Both the position numbers and the translations under genes were made by a program. This document shows positions 9,116 to 11,870 of a stretch of 11,870 nucleotides of DNA, one piece after another (within the stretch, counting starts at the first letter, position 1; each line of letters opens with the position of its first letter). This DNA comes from Larix sibirica (lineage: Eukaryota > Streptophyta > Pinopsida > Pinales > Pinaceae). Where the stretch lies: positions 16,648 through 28,517 of the forward strand of contig NWUY0300062663.1 in NCBI GenBank assembly GCA_004151065.3. The letters run 5' to 3'. Under the pieces are notes generated by a model that was not told the DNA's origin, ran no database searches, and was given only the letters and a program-made list of their open reading frames with translations.

Positions 9116-9451
9116 GTTGCTTGTATGTGGTTCTAGAACCCCAAACATAAGAAATCACTTAGATAGAGTTCCAACAAAATGAGCTATAGAATAATATGCA
9201 TAATTATTATTGATTAATTGAGGCACCTACAAGCCAATGAGAGTATCTGACCAAAAATTTTTATAGCTCAAGGGGGAGGCAGTTGTTTGCATGTGGTTTT
9301 AATAATGTCCCAAACATAAGAAATCACTTAGAGATAGATCCAACAAAATGAGCCATAGAGTAATCTGGACAAATATTCTTGATTAATTGAGGAACCTTGC
9401 AATCCTAGGTGAGTAACTGATCGAAAATCTCTATACCTCAAGGATGAGGCT
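9116..9451. repeat. Two-unit tandem duplication, 166-170 bp period
   Basis: Unit 1 (9116-9281) and unit 2 (9282-9451) align along their whole length with a few small indels, roughly three quarters to four fifths identical by eye. The best block is 23 identical bases, containing AAACATAAGAAATCACTTAG, at 9140-9162 and 9309-9331. Other shared blocks are CCAACAAAATGAG and TTGATTAATTGAGG. I found no third unit on either side. The unit length is in the range of plant satellite monomers, but two copies alone do not make a satellite; an internal duplication in a retroelement fits as well. Confidence 0.88.
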
Positions 9452-10160
9452 ATGAATTTCACCCAACAAAGTAACAACATGGGAAAGGCACCCGTGTTCA
9501 AAAGAAACCATAATATTTTATGATTTACTCAAATGGAAAGTAATGAACTTAGTACCTAGGTAAGTGATAATCCTTTACTCTACTTCCCTCCTTTTAAAGA
9601 AAACTTGGAGAAGTTAGGTAGTTGAGAATTACATTGTTTAATTAATAAACACAGATACTAATCATACATTCTTTTTAAGAAAGAAGCACAAGTCAAGACT
9701 TAAGTTGTGAATTTGGGTCAAGTTACGGGACTATATGCCAACCTACACATAAGATAAAAGCACCCACTAGGAGAAACTTGTGTATTTTACTTCCTTTAGA
9801 TTTTCAATATATTTTGTGTTTCAAAGTTTTCCATGCCGTAGAAACTAATTTGTATTCTCAGATTTGAGACTTACACATTAGCGTATGCTCACTTATTTCA
9901 TTTCCAAAATAGATGGAAAATTTAAATGTGCTTCTCAAACATATTGATGATGTCAAATTAGAAAAAGGTTAAAGGAAACCGAATATAGTAGATGATATAA
10001 AAGTACATATGTTATATGCCACCTCCCTATCTATTATGTTTTATCCATATGGATCAAGAAAATACTAAGCATATTAACAGTAAACATCCATGATACCATT
10101 TAAATCAAAAGTAAGCCATCAAAGACATGATATAACTAGCAACAATATATGAGGACATTC
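9452..10160. other. AT-rich stretch, nothing recognised
   Basis: I found no open frame with a family motif and no RNA gene on either strand. The sequence is A-rich spacer. Confidence 0.5.
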
Positions 10161-10257
10161 AAGAGTAATCTTATTTATAACATGTAAGATATATTCTCCA
10201 ATTCAAACCTAAATAATCTACCAATTATTAACATAATTTTTTTTCCCACTTAGTGAA
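10161..10257. repeat. Dispersed direct repeat, copy 1
   Basis: About 97 nt align with 10798-10893 in the same direction, starts 637 nt apart. The blocks ACATGTAAGATATATTCTCC and ATTATTAACA are shared; differences are mostly single bases plus a short indel in the T run before CACTTAGTGA / CTCAGTGA. The DNA between the two copies is not itself repeated. Confidence 0.85.
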
Positions 10258-10579
10258 CTTCCAACATCTTCACAATGTATATCCTTCAATCGTTCATGCC
10301 TATGTTCTAGCCCTTGGATCATGGCCTAGTAGATTTTTTGCCAAATCCTTAGAAAAGGCATGCCAAATACCCAACTTGAGCTACTAAGGCTAGGCAACAT
10401 GTTCGCAGTAGGTGGAGGACAATTAACATGTAGAAAGAAATTATCTTGAGAAGAAATTCCAAGGAAGTGGTGGTCATTATAGTTCAAGGGACTCATGATT
10501 CTTCATCAAAATGTATTGAAAAATGAAATCTCATGGGGTTATTTCTCCCCATGGAGCCTCCTTTAAATTAATATTGGCA

Positions 10580-10596
10580 TTCTCCTCTCCCCCCCA
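10580..10596 (-). other. Polypurine tract on the minus strand, possible LTR border
   Basis: Seventeen pyrimidines in a row on the plus strand (TCTCCTCTCC followed by CCCCCC, preceded by a T) are preceded by GCA. On the minus strand this reads as a purine tract immediately followed by TGCC, the arrangement found before a 3' LTR. No LTR copy or coding domain supports it, so a simple homopurine run is as likely. Confidence 0.2.
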
Positions 10597-10797
10597 AAAT
10601 TCCCAGGGATAGATCCACATGTATCATTTTGTTGTTTCTAAGGACCTATCACTTACCAAATTATTCCCTTATTTGTGGTCTACAATTGGCTAGGATTTCC
10701 ACTCATTTTTATCAAACATGTTGTAGTCAGAGGAATAACTTACAACAATCCATACTTCATTGAATAAAAATGATAATCTATAACTAAAGTCACACAC

Positions 10798-10893
10798 AAG
10801 AATAATCTTATTTAGAACATGTAAGATATATTCTCCAATTCAAACCCAAACAATCTACCTATTATTAACACATTTTTTGCCTACTCAGTGAGT
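10798..10893. repeat. Dispersed direct repeat, copy 2
   Basis: This copy matches 10161-10257 as described there. Beyond GTGAG the two copies part. A weaker match to the first part is seen at 11171-11198, which suggests a small family of such blocks in this part of the window. Confidence 0.85.
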
Positions 10894-11154
10894 GAGTTTG
10901 GCCTCATTCTCCATCAGAGCTTTTCCCAAGACGGGTTGACATACCAATACAAAGTAATGGTTTTCATAAGCTTCATTTCTCCAGTTCAGGAGGTACCAAT
11001 GTCCTTATTTGTCTTCCCCAAGTCGATCTGAATGTCCTCAGGAGTTAGTATCTCTCGTTATTGCGCCACCTAGAATTCCATGCCTTCAATTTTCGATTGT
11101 AAGATAGTAGAATTGTTGCTCTAGACTATAAAATAGACTACACTCATCAACCAA

Positions 11155-11170
11155 ATATATATATATATAT
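11155..11170. repeat. (AT)8 microsatellite
   Basis: Eight AT units lie directly before the worn third copy of the dispersed repeat. Such runs are common in AT-rich plant spacer and may vary in length between individuals. Confidence 0.9.
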
Positions 11171-11198
11171 TAGAACTTGCCCGATATATTTTCTAATT
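11171..11198. repeat. Probable third, diverged copy of the dispersed repeat
   Basis: These 28 nt (TAGAAC, then GATATATT, ending TCTAATT) match the core of copies 1 and 2 at 22 of 28 positions against copy 2 by my count. The match is short, so chance or a shared AT-rich background cannot be excluded. Confidence 0.4.
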
Positions 11199-11870
11199 TA
11201 GTTTGGGTTCATTTTCAAGCTGATTTTGGATTGAACAACTTGTTTGCATATTTTGCTCGCTTCCCTAAATTTGCAGCCACATTAACAATGTGGTTGATGT
11301 TGTGAGTTACCCCTTTTTGACTGATTTTTGCAAGGAAATTGCAAAACCATCTCAATAGCCAAGTTGTCATAGATGTTGATGGACTTAGGGAGTTAATCTA
11401 ATCCATTTTTCAAACCTAAAAGGAAGTGATCATCATGTTTTTTGCTCTTATTAGTTTTATGGTCTGAAAAATCAGCGAGCTAGTATTTCATAGCTACGCC
11501 CTATTTTCACACATTCTTATCCTTTCGGGCCATCCAAGAAGTTGAGAGGACAATACCTGAGCAGGGTGGTCCTAAGCGGACTTGCACATAATTTCCTCAC
11601 CTCTCTTTCTCCCCTTTTTTACCAGCTCAAAAAGAATACCATCCGAGGTGTGGGTAGCCTTTGCCTCTTCTTGAGCTATCAAAGAGGATTTAACTGTCCT
11701 CACTGCTGAATAGGTGGAATTTGTCTCAATGAATGGATTTTGCTTACAATTAAGGTGTTTTAAAGAAAGTTCCTAGAGATGAGAAAGTATGTGAAATAAC
11801 ATTGGATTTCCCTGAGCCTCAAGGCATTAGACAAGATCATTACACCAGCATAGATCCATCTTAAACCCGT
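11199..11870. other. No recognisable gene; two short open pieces
   Basis: On the minus strand a 66-codon open piece between about 11566 and 11766 has a fairly protein-like composition (SSLIAQEEAKATHTSDG). On the plus strand a short piece at about 11488-11597 reads FRAIQEVERTIPEQGGPKR. They overlap in place, have no ATG start that stands out, and match no family I know. At most one is real; both may be chance or retroelement debris. Confidence 0.25.

Overview
The window looks like nuclear DNA of a seed plant with a large, AT-rich, repeat-laden genome. A gymnosperm is a guess from the long intronic and intergenic stretches and the old retroelement debris; nothing in the sequence proves the lineage. 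There is no bacterial-style gene packing, no tRNA or rRNA gene that I can see, and no CRISPR-like array.

The one gene I can support is the 3' half of a plant UMP-CMP kinase (adenylate kinase family) on the plus strand. Four coding exons (1574-1654, 1773-1880, 2361-2429, 2550-2585) have good GT-AG borders and join in phase. They encode 97 residues from just before the LID segment to the stop codon. The exons for the P-loop and the NMP-binding domain are not in the window, so positions 1-1573 are most likely part of a long intron, with more gene to the left.

That presumed intron carries, on the minus strand, a fragment of a LINE-type (non-LTR) retrotransposon. The zinc-binding segment that follows the reverse transcriptase is readable at about 350-478. 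The long plus-strand reading frame at 191-718 is the antisense of this fragment and is not a gene. The intron between coding exons 2 and 3 of the kinase holds a decayed tandem copy of the end of exon 2 and its flanking intron.

From about 2620 to 11870 I find no convincing gene. The region contains AT-rich spacer, short open frames of the size expected by chance, and repeats. These include a 35-bp tandem duplication near 5674, a 166-170-bp tandem duplication at 9116-9451, and a direct repeat of about 96 bp at 10161 and 10798 with a probable third, worn copy at 11171. Two polypurine tracts next to TG dinucleotides (7242-7257 plus strand; 10580-10596 minus strand) could be remains of LTR retrotransposon borders. 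I see no new biological system; the most interesting points are the exon-derived duplication and the intronic LINE remnant.
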